DNA of 64,000 bases from contig OX439052.1 in assembly GCA_949317995.1 (NCBI GenBank), positions 38,317,932-38,381,931 of the forward strand. Reading direction: 5' to 3'. The position numbers were made by a program, and so were the translations under genes. Below, piece by piece: positions 52,085-64,000 of this stretch. Position 1 is the first letter of the stretch, and every line of letters begins with the position of its first letter. Source of the stretch: Acholoe squamosa (lineage: Eukaryota > Annelida > Polychaeta > Phyllodocida > Polynoidae). The notes beneath the pieces were generated by a model. That model saw only the letters and a list, made by a program, of their open reading frames with translations. It was not told the DNA's origin and searched no databases.

Positions 52085-52940
52085 TATCAATACCGTTGTA
52101 GTGCATATAGTGGAGTAGATAGAGCCTGAATTTGGACCAACATTGGCACATTTGGCAGCAAGCATGAAAGTTTGCACATGGGACCTTTTTGATGTGCTGT
52201 ATCCATTTCAAAGAGGAAACATCATTTTCGAATAACGCTTCTTCTCATAAATTGACGTTAAAAATAAAAAGTATTAATTAATTATTAAATTCCATAAAAA
52301 ATACCTCTGCTTGAGACTAAGGCATATTATTAGCTCTTTAACTACCATTTAGTTCCAATTTAGATATAGTCATACATATAATCAGTCATTTTTGTATCGA
52401 CTGTCTGCATATCAATGGCCTAATTTGCATATTTCAAAAAGGTAACTTCACAAGCTGGCATGAGACAGTCAAAAACCTCTCTTAGAGACAAAGGCATAGT
52501 GAGAGCTCTTTCAATAGCATATAGTGCCAATTTTGATATAGTCATGTATATAATTAGACCTTAACACATGTACTGATATCCTTAATTAGCATAATTTATG
52601 CAAAATAGATACTGGATATATATGTGCTAGCATATACCCGGAAGTAATTATAAATTTATACATCAATCCATCTCAGCTTATACCATAATTGGATACTTGA
52701 AAATACATTCCTTGATGACCACTAATTGATTTTTTTATGAAGTTTAATATGAATAAATATTGATAATGATAAGTATTATTAATCTATCTAAATCTATGAA
52801 AAATATTGATAGATACTAATCTTTCAGCCATCCAGTAATCACATTATATCAATCCATCTTCATATTTCTTTAGTATAGTAACAAAATATGAACCTCATGA
52901 TAACCACTATCTGAAAGGTATGTTGAGATGTGATATACCT
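52085..52940 (+). repeat. left arm of a second long inverted repeat
   Basis: Matches the reverse complement of 56110-56815. Shared stretches include 'agaggaaacatcattttc', 'ataaattgacgttaa', 'taattaattatt-aattccat', 'ttagatatagtcatacatat' and 'gcataatttatgcaaaa'. The 'tctgcttgagactaaggcat' block recurs inside the arm, so each arm is internally repetitive. Confidence 0.85.
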
Positions 52941-55900
52941 AATTTGCATAATTCACAATCTGTGAGCAGATGAGGGGAAAGGGCCCTCCCTGCGGGATTT
53001 TTAGTACTGGATTTGGCCTCTAGGGGAAATAGAAAGACAAAAAAAAGTGTGAAAAATAGACCAAAAATAGCATTTATGTACTTTTTTACACAGAAAAAGG
53101 TGGCTTTCTCAAGAACGTTCTATTTCCTGGCACTTTCTGTATATTTGGAATGTAAATGGAATGTTTTGAATACAAAACAAGGCCTAAATAAGGGTTTTCA
53201 GAGAAATGTGTTGCCATGGCAACCAAAATTATATTCCAAAGAGAAAAAAAATAATGTCAACTAGTAGAATGATTTATGGAGATTCATACACTGAAAAAAG
53301 CATAAAGATACAATTTCTAGGTCCAAAGTTATGGCCAAATGTATGGAAAAGGATGGTTATTTTTTAATTGTTTATTTAAATCATTATGCTAATTAGATGC
53401 CTGATTTAATTAAAACAATGAATGATAGAGCTTATTGGCTGTTTTAATACAGTCATGTCATTCCATTTTCGTGAAGCAATATCTCCACGACTAGACGGGC
53501 TATCTATAACATCAATTTTATATTTCATATTTAACCTCGGAGGACCCTTTCCCCTCACCTGTTCACATTATTCTATGCAAAATCACAGAAAACAGTATTG
53601 TACACTATCTACATCTATTGTATATCCCCTTTATACATATTATCAATACTTTTGCTATCTATATTTATGACCTAGTTTACAGACAATTAAGCAACCTTAC
53701 TATCATACAGTATCCCAGGAAATATGCTTGTGGAGGGGTCTGTCTGTGTGAGAATAATCGCCATGAGGAAGATTCGTTCAGTTGAGGTAAGCCTTGCGAT
53801 ATAGCTCAAGCAGACTCACATGGACTCATGAGTTACACTCAGCACCTTGCTCAGGCACATGCAGTATGGCTATTGCGTAGGTCATGTGACCTGTTGAGGT
53901 TAAAATGCCCCCTCCCTTCCCCTCCCTTCCCTTCCTCTTGCAGGCCCCTTCCATCCCACCCTTCCTTGGCTCACCCGACCTATTTACTTTGGGTATCTTT
54001 TATTAGAACAAAACCATCAATTGAAAGTCATCTTCGTGTATGTCCATGATGTATCCCTTTGGTACACTGCAGTTACCTCTCCAGAGTTGGTATCCATGTT
54101 ATGTAGTCAAAGTGTGCCATATGTGTAGAACTGAAATGTAAAATAGTACAATGTGTCATATGTAATGGTACATGTGTGTATCATTTATAGTAATATGAAT
54201 TGACATTTTAATTAACCCTTTGCCTGGTCTAAGGCCTTAATAATCTTTGGAATCTATAAGACTTTGGTCTGGATAGTGGTGGTGGTGCCAGGGTGTATAC
54301 TTATCAATCTCCAGCATGTTCAATTTACCAAGGTTTGCTCTAAAAATAGATGATAACATCAGTTGAGAAAATGATATATAGTTCTATAGCATACATCTCC
54401 CCTCCCCCAACAAAAATGAGCATTATACCTATGAATACATACAGATCCAACCTACCTCACGACCTCCCTCCAGTGGCTGTTGGTTCAAACTGTCAGTAGA
54501 AAATTCCCTGGAGGACAAAGAACTTTCAAACTTAAAAATGGACCAATGAGGGAAGAGGACAGATGTGAGCATCCCTTTGGGTGAACCTGAGAGAGTTTGA
54601 GTGACCAGGCCATTAACTGTGTATAGCTGAGTGAGGTTGAGTGAGATTGAGCCGACTTTCTCACAACTCACTCATCCTCACCCCCATGCACCTTATCCTC
54701 ACCCCATCTCATCCTTTTTGCTGAGCATAGCTGAGTGAGAAAGAGTGAGGGCTGAGGGAGCTCACTCATACCTAACTCCTTCTCACTCCCCACGCTATAG
54801 CTCCGAATACCTTCACCCTGCCCCCCCCTCAGCCTCACCCCAGCACAAGCATATTTGCTGGGATATGTCTGCCTGATACATTCATGGCCATAGTTCAAGG
54901 ATTTATTCACCAAGCACTGGATCAGTTGGCTCTATTACTGAATTCCCTGAAATCATGGTACGGTTACCCATAATAACAGAGTTACCCTCCATTGGTGCTT
55001 GCAGGTCTAGAACTACTCTGCTAAAGCTAACATGATGATAGCTCATACTATACGTGTACCACAGTTCTTGAGAGGCTGCACAGTGAAATGCTTCCTTCTT
55101 AAATACAGGGCACACAATCTCCTCTTATGAGGTCACGTCCAGGATGATGTACAGCTATTCTTCATAGTCACCTGCAATGATTTTGCAGGCTCAAGTTGGA
55201 GGTGTCTGATTGTGCATGTCTCTAGATAAAGCCCTGGACTATGTATAACACATGGAGGCCTTGGGTGGGAATCAGAGCTTCCCTCATTCCCCTAAATACC
55301 AGGGATAGGAATAAGGGCATCCATTAACTAAGCCATTGGAAGGTGTTGGCCTGACCCTCCTCCTCATTTCCCTATTTCCCAACCTTCTAGAAAGGTTTAA
55401 TGCAAACTGCAGCCTTCAAGATCTAATAATAATACTATACTGTCATTTACTTTCATCCTAATAAGGACTCACAGGGAGGCATCTGCCCACACACCTTTCA
55501 GCAACCTTAGTGTAGTTGTATAAGTAAAGTTACCTGGGGGAAATGTCCACCGCACCACCTCACTTGAGTAGTGAGAAGTTCAAACCACCAAAGATGTCTC
55601 CAGTAAGGAAAACCTGCCCATATCACAACACAGGAATAATGTCTGTCTGACAAAATTCATTAAATGGTGATCCTTATTCAAGCACCGAGCACCCTAACCA
55701 CCTCTTTCACTCTGTACAAGAGAGTAGCTTAACAAATATGACTACTTTATTAGGATACCCCCCCAAACAATTGTGGCTCATATATCATTTTCAATGATTG
55801 GGTAGAAAAAGATCAGGAATCTACTCTGCTCAATAGCTTATTGGGGTCAGCTGGAGCGGATAGTCTGTGGGTGCAGACCACTCAATTCAACTTAAACCTG

Positions 55901-56109
55901 CTATGTTAACATCTGTTAAGATAGCAGGTTTGCAAGATTATGATAACAGGGATCAACAGGGATAGATACTTTCCTAGAGTGACATATAGGGCTACTTAAT
56001 CACAATATGCAAATTAAGTCATTTATGTGCAGACAATCGATGTAAATACTGCTGATTTATATGAAGGGAAAACCCAGTGGTATCTATTCATGTTGGAACT
56101 TTTCATGCT
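52941..56109. other. interior of the second foldback element, no gene
   Basis: Contains a stretch (about 52980-53250) distantly related to 47040-47330, a C/T-rich segment at 53905-53965, and the repeat at about 54600-54870 related to 2335-2460. No transposase, RNA gene or other coding content was recognised. Confidence 0.45.
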
Positions 56110-56815
56110 CTGACTTTACATATTAGTACCATATTTTCCCCATAATTTTGCATAAATTATGCTTATCAGACATACCATCATGACATAAATAAATCAAATA
56201 ATGGTCATCATGGAATGTATATCCAAGCTGAGATGTATTGATATATATTTATGATTACTGTAAGACTCAAAGCCTGACACATTATACTGACTCTATTCTA
56301 TTTTGCATAAAGTATAAATGGTAATTAGGGTTAGCAGTATATATGTAAAAGTCTGATTATATGTATGACTATATCTAAATTAGAACCAAATGGTAGTTAA
56401 AGAGCTAATACTATGCCTTAGTCTCAAACAGAGGTGTTGACTGACTTAGGTTTGCTTGTAAAGCTATCTGATTGAAATATGCAAATTAGGTCATTAATAT
56501 GGGACAGTTAATTAAAGGATTATTGTTTTGGACTTAGAAGTCATGAATACTAATGGGTTGTAGCTATTCTGTGTGGTTTTGAAGCCTTTCAAATAAATAG
56601 AAAATCTATTGGGTATTTTTTTATGGAATTAAATAATTAATTAATACTTTTTATTATTAACATCAATTTATGAGAAGAAACGTTATTAGAAAATGATGTT
56701 TCCTCTTAGAAATGGATTCAGCACATCAAAAAGGTTCTATGTGCAAACGTTCATGCTTGCTGCCAAATGTGCCAATGTTTATGCTCTATCTACTGGACTA
56801 ATACGGCAGGATCCA
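56110..56815 (-). repeat. right arm of the second long inverted repeat
   Basis: Reverse complement of 52085-52940. The outer part matches through GCAGCAAGCATGAA and CATTGGCACATTTGGCAGC-type blocks. An 84-codon frame (56693-56947) lies largely in this arm and is not a gene. Confidence 0.85.
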
Positions 56816-57227
56816 CATCAGGTCTTTGGTTTTGTACCTACAGCTGCTACTACTGTATTTCAGAATAAGAAGGACTCTACTTTAAAACCCTTGTGGTGGG
56901 GTGACAGTGTGACTGTTAAATCAGACATCCCTTGCACGATCAGCTGACCCAGTCAGGTCCGTCTGGAGGCCCCTTTAAGTTGCACCTTATATATATGGGG
57001 TTTTACCCATAATACACTATGTGGCCTTCCAAGGGTTAATTTAGATAGGCTAAAGCTTTTTATGAGTGAACCCTGTCTCCTTAAAAAATACCTTGACTTC
57101 CGCACACCTAGTGACCAGGCTTGGCCCCAATGTGAACTGACAAATGGGGGTCATGCCAAATTCCTCACTGTCTTCAGGAAATTGAGGTTCTTTCCTTTAA
57201 GAAACCACTCTTTTAGTCTTAAGCATT

Positions 57228-57347
57228 GGTTCAACCGCTGTTGGTCATGCAAATTTTCAATAATCCTAAGATTTATGATATTGCAAAAGTGTAAAAAAGA
57301 AATCGGTCGGGTTAGCAAAAATGTCCTTGACCAACAGCAGTGGAACT
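57228..57347. mobile_element. ~120-bp palindromic MITE, copy 1
   Basis: Ends GGTTCAACCGCTGTTGGTCA and, inverted, GTTCCACTGCTGTTGGTCAA. The interior is AT-rich, with GCAAATTTTC and its inverted relative near the ends. Confidence 0.75.
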
Positions 57348-58400
57348 AATATCTTCATGCTCTAGGTCATGCATAATACTTGCTCACAGTGACTCTCCCC
57401 ACTCCCAGACCAAAACTGTTAGCATGGTATTTCCAAAATGAGAAAGGTCACCTTTGTTGAACCAACATAGATCTACACATATAACTAAGAGTGGGACCGC
57501 CACCTCTCCTGTGTGTTCCAAAAGTTTATTTCTACGGATCTGAGTGCTGAATGTGTTCTAATACTGTAACTTTGCCGTAGGACACTGGATAAATAAATAC
57601 TTTTAGATGTGACCGAGCAAGGAAGAAAGAAGATCACTTTTGACAATACAGTCTGATTCATAGAAGAAAACCTTTCAAATATGGCCAGACAGGCTTCCGA
57701 ATGAACGAACATGATTTTGAATTTTTGATAATAAGACTGCACCCTTCAAGTCATACCAAAATGCGCTAAGGAAAGCACAGTCATGTGTAGTTGTGGGTTC
57801 TGTGCAATCGTATTACTCTAGAAATGCTCTCCTACTAATGTGACATATGAAAGGTATAGAAATATTTTGCTTAAGCTTATGGTATACTTACATGGAGCTA
57901 GCCCGACTAAAGTCTAAATCTGTTTACAACATTGATTGATAAAGAAATTGAATATATAGCGTCATTGGAATGCTACTGTAACTATACCAAATCTGTCAGA
58001 AAACTTTCAAATCGATGGTACCATTGTTCATACCCGGGAAGGATTGAACTTTCTAACCTGATTTTTCTGGCTGAATCACCTACCCGACCTGTTTCAACTT
58101 CTCTTATTCTAAAAGAAACAGTAGAGGAATTCTTGGCTTGGGTAAAGGAGTAGGGGCCAAAATCCAGATTCACTTTATTCTATTCTAGGCACTAGTTCCT
58201 TTGATAGGAATTTTGATCTGGCAGTTTGAAATTATACTCTGACATTTCAGCAGTTTAATGTGACAGTTTAAACATTGCATGATGTTTGTACAAATTAATG
58301 TATCTAAACATTGCTTGGATATACACTGCAATGGCTAAATCTTAATCTTTATGAAATACTAGAAATAGAGCTGGTGACAGTGACAATCACCATAAAGCAT
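57348..58400. other. host DNA between palindromic MITEs, no gene
   Basis: A 73-codon plus frame (57932-58153, TTG start) and a 63-codon minus frame overlap on the same DNA. Neither has a recognisable domain. Confidence 0.35.
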
Positions 58401-58522
58401 TGGATCCATTGCTTTTGGCTGACAATTTTTTTTTTTAAATGAACAATTTATAATGTTGCAAACAGATTGAACAAAAATCAGTCAGATTTGCAAAAATTTG
58501 CCAGACTGATGGCAGTGGAACC
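58401..58522. mobile_element. ~120-bp palindromic MITE, copy 2
   Basis: Ends TGGATCCATTGCTTTTGGCT and, inverted, TGGTTCCACTGCCATCAGTC. It has the same layout as the copy at 57228. Confidence 0.7.
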
Positions 58523-58567
58523 AGTGTCTTCTAAAAGGGGCAACACCTTGCTCTGCCTGAAGTCGAT

Positions 58568-58684
58568 ATTCAACTGCCATCAGTTGGCCGAAATTTTGCT
58601 AATCCAATTATTTTTGATTATGTAAAAGTATAGAAAAAAATCAGCCAAATTAGTGAAATCTCGGCCAACCAACGGCAGTGGAAT
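58568..58684. mobile_element. ~120-bp palindromic MITE, copy 3, plus half copy
   Basis: Ends ATTCAACTGCCATCAGTTGG and, inverted, TATTCCACTGCCGTTGGTTG. A further left half begins at about 58697 (TTGGATCCATTGCTGTCGGT) and fades out near 58770. Confidence 0.7.
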
Positions 58685-58770
58685 ACCCACTTAAAGCATT
58701 GGATCCATTGCTGTCGGTCGGGCGAATTTTCACAAATCCAACGATATATAATAATATTGCAAACAGATTA

Positions 58771-60581
58771 AAAAAACATTTGATTTCAGGGGTTATTTTA
58801 TGGGTGATCTCTCTCCTTGTGTGCCATATTTACCATCTAACCTGCATCTGCACAGACTCTGTAATTGGGTGGGAGTTCAATATGTAAACATCAACACAGC
58901 AAAATATATATAACAACACAGCAGTCACACAGATCGCAGGCTCTTTTACTGTAAAAATCAAACTGTCTGATATTGAGTTGCAGAGAGTCATCAGTGTGAA
59001 AGTCTGCAATATTTACATTAGGTCAACTTGATTTAGTAAACAAAAACATCTTTTGGCAACAAAAATGTGCCTGAGATTGTACACAAAGCCTTCCCCACAT
59101 AAACAAAAAGCTCTCTTCATCTTCTATTTACACCTTGAAATAATAACAAATACCACTCTATAATCTGTGTTTGTGTCTGCTTTTGTGAGAATAGCTCCGA
59201 TTTTCGGCAAAAATCGTGTAGTGGAGCCTCACCTATAAGACATGGCATCTACAAGAAGCAACACCTTGCTCTGCCTAAAGAATCTCCCTGAAGTCAGGGT
59301 GCACCTTATATGTGAGGTTATTACACTATAGTACAGAACCAAAGTGAAAAAGTTTATATGTGAGGTGTTTTAATAACTGTATTCATATTGTTAAGAAGAC
59401 AATGTCAATTGTTCATGATGAATTGTTGGTTCTAATGCAATAATCACAATTGAAAGTCGCTGTTTTTTTAAACATGTATTTCTTTAGTTGTTTTCCTTTT
59501 GTAGCATGCAACCCTCTTCATCAGGTCAGACTTTTCTTAACCTTGTGCACAAAGTATTTGATTCTCAGGGACGCCAAATGTAACATTAATAGACATAACC
59601 TGCAGAGTCTGCAGATCCATCTGATCTATATTTTTATAGATCATAGTCTGCAGGTGTTAAGAACATTTATTTTTCCTGTGGGAGTCCAATCTTCTTAAAT
59701 TGATTACTTGGGGACTCAGACCTGAAAGGAGAGCATGATGCTTAAAATCCATGATGCTTAATTTGTATAGCCATGGCACGCCAATGCAATGTTCAAAGCT
59801 AGTTTATACTATGGCAAACCCTTTCTCAGTGTGTCAACCCGATTGGTTGGAATGATGCACGAGTTTAGTCTTGGCCACTTAATTGCCAGGGCTCCATTCA
59901 TGGTGGTATACTGACAATTTCACTACACAGCCCTTCGACGAGTTAAGATATATGGGGAACGTAATCTTAGAGAATTAGTGGAAAGTTTGATCCTCCCTCT
60001 GATCTCACCCACAAGACAAAGTTTTGGTGTCTTCATTTTAATCAGACAAGTAGGATTATATTGTTTTATGTACATCTTCTGTTGGGGTTACAGAGGGGCA
60101 GCCTGGGCAACCAGGCATTGTTGTTACTTGGGGATCTTCTATGGAAACTAATTAATTTGAGATCAGGAAACCTGTCTAGAAAAAGAACTATGTTTTCATT
60201 TTTTTCCTCAAATCGAGAGTCGTAATCCGCTTTTGGAAATGTTTGTCACATTGATAACAAATGACACAGAATATCCTGACCCACTGAATTCATTTGCTCG
60301 TCACTGAGTGTGGAAGATAATTCAGGATGCTACAAGAAGAACATGTATACATTGTATTCACTCTAAGAACTATTTGTTGAAAATACCAGGCTTCCTCGTA
60401 AAACTGGATTGGTGAAACACTATAATTGTAATGTAGGTAGAGAGAGAGACAGAGCGTGAACTTTTAAAGTGAGCTATTTACAACTTAGTGATCTCTTTAG
60501 CTTATATTTTGTAACAGTATACGTGCAAGAAAGTCTGATTTGCCTAAGGCTTAATTAAGGTATTTTACTTATTTCTCATAC
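58771..60581. other. host DNA with dispersed repeats, no gene
   Basis: About 59215-59330 has short CCTATAAGACATGG and inverted GCACCTTATATGTGAGG ends of the TATAAGGCGCACC family. About 59740-59900 is an ATGATGC-rich repeat copy. No coding region is supported. Confidence 0.4.
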
Positions 60582-60905
60582 AGGAGGGTGTTGGTCCTAT
60601 AGTGAAAGGAAGAGCTGGCTAAAAGTGCCCTCATTTCCAGTCCTTTCATTTCATGTAGCTATAACTTGTCCCTTTCCTTGCTCACAAGTGGTCATTCAAG
60701 TATGGTGCAAAAAAGGGGGATTTAAGTAGGTACCTAGTTGGGAGAAGTCAGTCAGTATAATATACTATAGAGTGTGTGATATGAGTAGGTACCCGATAGT
60801 GCAGCTCTCTCTGTTTTAAACAAGGCAGGTGACTTTTCAGACTAATGTGATGAGTGCAAGTTGAATGGTGAAGCAGAGCGTGACTTCTTTTGAAAAGAGG
60901 GTACC
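60582..60905 (+). repeat. dispersed repeat family A, full copy
   Basis: Front and tail both present, ending AAGAGGGTACC where it meets a TATAAGGCGCACC-family sequence. Confidence 0.8.
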
Positions 60906-61045
60906 GTAATCTCTCGCGTAGAAGGCGCAGCCCGCGTAGAAGGCGCACCCCCAACTCAGAGAAGGCAGACCGCATAGAAGGCGCATCTGCTGCTCCTGAG
61001 TCTAATATTTGAAAAGCCAGCGTATAAGGCGCACCCCTAACTCAA
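60902..61045 (+). repeat. TATAAGGCGCACC-family repeat, short tandem form
   Basis: TACCGTAATCTCTCGCGTAG followed by four spaced copies of GTAGAAGGCGCA/GTATAAGGCGCA. Only one terminus is seen, so it is truncated or rearranged. Confidence 0.7.
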
Positions 61046-62890
61046 GGAGCATGGTCCAGACAAAGGACCCAACCCAAAGGGGCATTTCAAATATTGCCTG
61101 CAACTATCAATACTCCCAACTGGTCATGTATTTTCTTTAACCAAAGAAAAGGTGTAGTCTATACCATGGTGCTCTAAACACCCTTAAACTGCTGAATGAA
61201 ACATGCCATTCTGCTCACCATAAAAGTGTTTGGAAATGTGTGTACACCCCACTCACTGAGAGCTTTGTTAATTACACTATTGACCTTTTAATCAAGAGAA
61301 TTCATGCAGCATTATAATCAATAATCCTGTCATAGTGTGTGCTGCCACCTGGTGTTATTCTAGGAATCATTTAACTCATTAACTACTTTTGATGCCAATT
61401 ATTGTCTTCATATGGCCCACAACTGATGTTATTTGGTATCATTTTGAAAGGTACAATACTGTTCACTTTTTGAAAGAAATAATCCTCTGATTTGCATTAT
61501 TTGTTAGCAAGTTATAGATAAGACAGGTTCAAAACAAATTTGTTATTTGTTCATATCATACCCTCCCATTGATTATCTAGGCCCACACTGTTATAACAGG
61601 GAAAATAGGCCTGTCCTCTAGAGACATGGCATGCTGGGATACCAGTAGTTTAGCCAGGACACTGATTTCAACTCCCTAAGCGTTGAGGTCCGTATGTAAT
61701 CAGTGGTGCGAGCTAGAGGAACATCTTCTGTCGGGTCCTGTGATAGCCAACATGCCAACTTAAATCTACTCCATACATGTACAGACTAGATGTATGCTTT
61801 GTTACATATCAACTTGAAATGTATTTGCATTGAATGCTTTCATGTCATCCGTAAATGTATGGTTTGATCTAGGGTAGGTTATCCTAGAGACAACCACGTA
61901 CATTGAGTCGTCCACCTGCCACCTAGTTTTTCTCACTTTCACATGTATTGTATGGGGTTGGGCCCTTCATATTCTTGAAATAGAGGTGTTACAGTATCCC
62001 ATGGATTGACCACCTATGATATATTGAGTAATTATCAGTGTATAACAATGCACTGAAGTACCCCTGTATGATTGGTTTTCATCATGGCCAACTGTTCATT
62101 TCACCAGAAATCTCTTACTTTGGTTGCAAATTCTGAACATTGAAAATGCTCACATGTATCATATATTAATTATAGACATATTCACATATCATTGCTAAAT
62201 GATGGCATAAACCAAAGTACAGAAATGTTAGATACTTTCAGTTTAGGACTCATTTCCCCAGGCATACCAATTTCACCATGAGACAACCACCATTTCACCT
62301 TGAGCCGTCCACCGCTTACAGAGTAACTTATACCTTTAACTGAATAAAAACCATTGAATATATAGAATTACATCATGAGATTCATGGCCATTGTAGTTTG
62401 GGATAGGATTTCTCACTGGATAATGCTATAATTCATACATTTCAACCTTCACTGTAATACTACTGTTAGTACTATGTAGAGGAACTATTTGATACTTAGA
62501 GTGTGATAATAAAGTTAAGGAATGGTTTTATTATAGTCCATATTGAAGGTCTATTGTAGCACAGCTAAAACAAAGCCTCTTTAATGTGGGGTTGTTAATA
62601 CAGCTTCTATTTTGATGAGATTTACAATAGCCATGGGCTTAAAATTTTCTCCAATTTTCCTCGTAATTGAGTCACTATAAAACGTACATTTTTATTATGA
62701 TACTGTAGGTTTAATGACACCATTCTATTGCATATTTATAGAAGACACTTATTCTTTTTCTAAATGATAGTTTAACCCTTTAAGGGCAGAGCGAAAATTG
62801 TTGCCCTGGCCATGGGGACGGCCTCTGAAAAAAGTATAGTTCCTAGAGGACGAGCCTATTTTCAATTCCTATACTAATCCTATATAACTG
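61046..62890. other. host DNA, no gene
   Basis: AT-rich, no recognised genes or RNA genes. Confidence 0.35.
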
Positions 62891-62894
62891 GCAT

Positions 62895-62990
62895 CGACTA
62901 CAGTCGACGCTAGGCCTGCCATGGTGTCGACTATAGTGGATGCTAGGCCTACCATGGTGTCGACTATAGTCGATGCTAGCCCTCAATGGG
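62895..62990 (+). repeat. ~33-bp minisatellite, about 3 units
   Basis: GTCGACTATAGTCGATGCTA followed by GGCCTACCATG, repeated with small changes. Each unit contains the near-palindrome TCGACTATAGTCGA. Confidence 0.85.
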
Positions 62991-64000
62991 TTAATAAAAA
63001 TAGCTTTGTCAAAAGGGTGGTAAAAAGTGGATGCCTCATGGTGCAAGGTGGTCGCCTGAAGGTGAAAATGGACTAGCTGAGATGTTCATAGAAATTGTGA
63101 AAATCAAGAAATAGAGTGTACATATGGATTTGGGAAATGTAACTGGTCAAAAATCCCGAATAATCGTCATTCATTTAGTACCTTAGGGATGCCTAAGGAG
63201 CTGTTAGACTGTTAGAGATATCAGCTACTACAAATCCATTTTTGAAAACCTACACAGGAACGGCCTTCTTTAGGTTAATCTACCCTGTACATTTATCAAC
63301 TGATAGGACATATGAAAGAGCCAGACAAAACATTGTGTCTTTTTAAAATGATTGAGTATCACAGTGCCCTGTTTAAGTGCCAGGTATTTGAATGAGCACC
63401 GGTTTCATATAAACGCCGGAGGGGATGGTGGTTTAACCCTTTCACCCCTGGATTTCCGTTACTCTATGGGATTTGCATGCAAATCCTGCTTTATGGGGTG
63501 GAAGGGGTTAAATTTGAAATTTGAATGATAAACTATGTGTTGAATAAACCCCGGTCTTGTATGTGTGCTGGGGATAGAGGGTTCTATAAGCGCCTGGGTG
63601 CTTAAACAGGGCATTGCAGTACTTGCTTTTCTCTGGTGATTGGTTGCTTACACATGCCGCACGTGAAAACATGTAACATCATTTATTTCCCTCGCCTAGA
63701 GCTACAAAATTCTACTGCTCTATGCCATGCCTCTGCAATTCTTTCGATGCAATTGAAAAGGCCCTTGGACCATGTTGCTCAAATGTCAAAACTGGCACCT
63801 CCACCATATTCGAGACATTGCGCCTAATTAGTAGGTGCACTTTAATGGAAATGCAATTTGACGGGTGGTACATTTCCACTTTGAATGCTCTAATGTAGTG
63901 TGCCAGGTTTTTTCACATTTTGATATAACCTTGATCTCACCATAAGGACTGCTACTGGAGAGAAGAGAAAGTGGATGGGTTCTTGAGATCTGCAATAAAA
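62991..64000. other. host DNA to window end, no gene
   Basis: No coding sequence is supported. About 63430-63510 contains an imperfect inverted pair around TTTGCATGCAAA with AACCCTTTCACCCC / GGGTGGAAGGGGTTAA ends, consistent with a small MITE. Confidence 0.4.

Noticed and set aside
56693..56947. 84-codon ATG frame
   Set aside because: It lies mostly in the right arm of the second foldback element, which is non-coding in the left arm.
57932..58173. Overlapping open frames on both strands
   Set aside because: No domain, a TTG start on the plus frame, and no splice or promoter evidence for either.

Overview
The window is AT-rich, gene-poor eukaryotic (metazoan) DNA. It is dense in foldback elements, MITE-like repeats, minisatellites and tRNA-derived repeats, and carries one decayed Ty1/copia retrotransposon. 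No bacterial gene organisation, rRNA or intact tRNA was seen. The repeat landscape, the copia relic and the presence of death-domain genes fit a marine invertebrate, but the sequence does not let me name the species.

The centrepiece is a complete Polinton/Maverick (adintovirus-like) element at 21853-40273, 18,421 bp. It is bounded by a perfect 6-bp target-site duplication (TGCAAA at 21847-21852 and 40274-40279). It has terminal inverted repeats of about 400-430 bp that begin with AG, and by eye the outer ~200 bp of the two repeats are identical. All core genes are open: protein-primed DNA polymerase B, A32/FtsK-like packaging ATPase, chromodomain integrase, penton-like minor capsid protein, double-jelly-roll major capsid protein and adenain-like protease. 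The conserved small virion-type genes are also open.

Layout of the element. A left, leftward-transcribed block holds a Cys-rich 290-aa protein, an 81-bp hairpin array, PolB (1380 aa) and a 467-aa protein with three SUMO-interaction-like motifs and a PC4-like C-terminus. A central divergent promoter follows. A right, rightward-transcribed block starts with three accessory genes: a 218-aa protein whose motif order recalls BECR-fold RNases, a 207-aa orphan, and a tandem death-domain protein. It continues with a very compact morphogenesis cluster: ATPase, small basic protein, 318-aa protein, integrase, penton, pVI-like protein, MCP, protease, 104-aa coiled coil. Genes in the cluster abut or overlap by a few bases. 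Replication functions are thus on the left, host-interaction candidates in the middle and virion assembly on the right. The terminal repeats carry palindromic nuclear-receptor-type sites, ETS sites, CCAAT boxes and a CRE.

Flanks. 1-21.8 kb holds an (AT)n tract, a 5.4-kb foldback structure (2810-8228) enclosing two tandem arrays, a copia relic (9558-11140), small MITEs, a foldback at 14.3 kb, a ~1.4-kb direct duplication (15.5-17.0 and 18.0-19.3 kb) and a GTTTAG-rich MITE. 40.3-64 kb holds more dispersed repeats, a family of MITEs with GTATAAGGCGCACC ends, a 4.7-kb foldback (52.1-56.8 kb), a cluster of ~120-bp palindromic elements and one weak candidate host exon (44490-44694). I could support no intact host protein-coding gene. 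ORF starts beginning with TTG were moved to the first ATG. All functional calls rest on reading motifs by eye; no database search was run.
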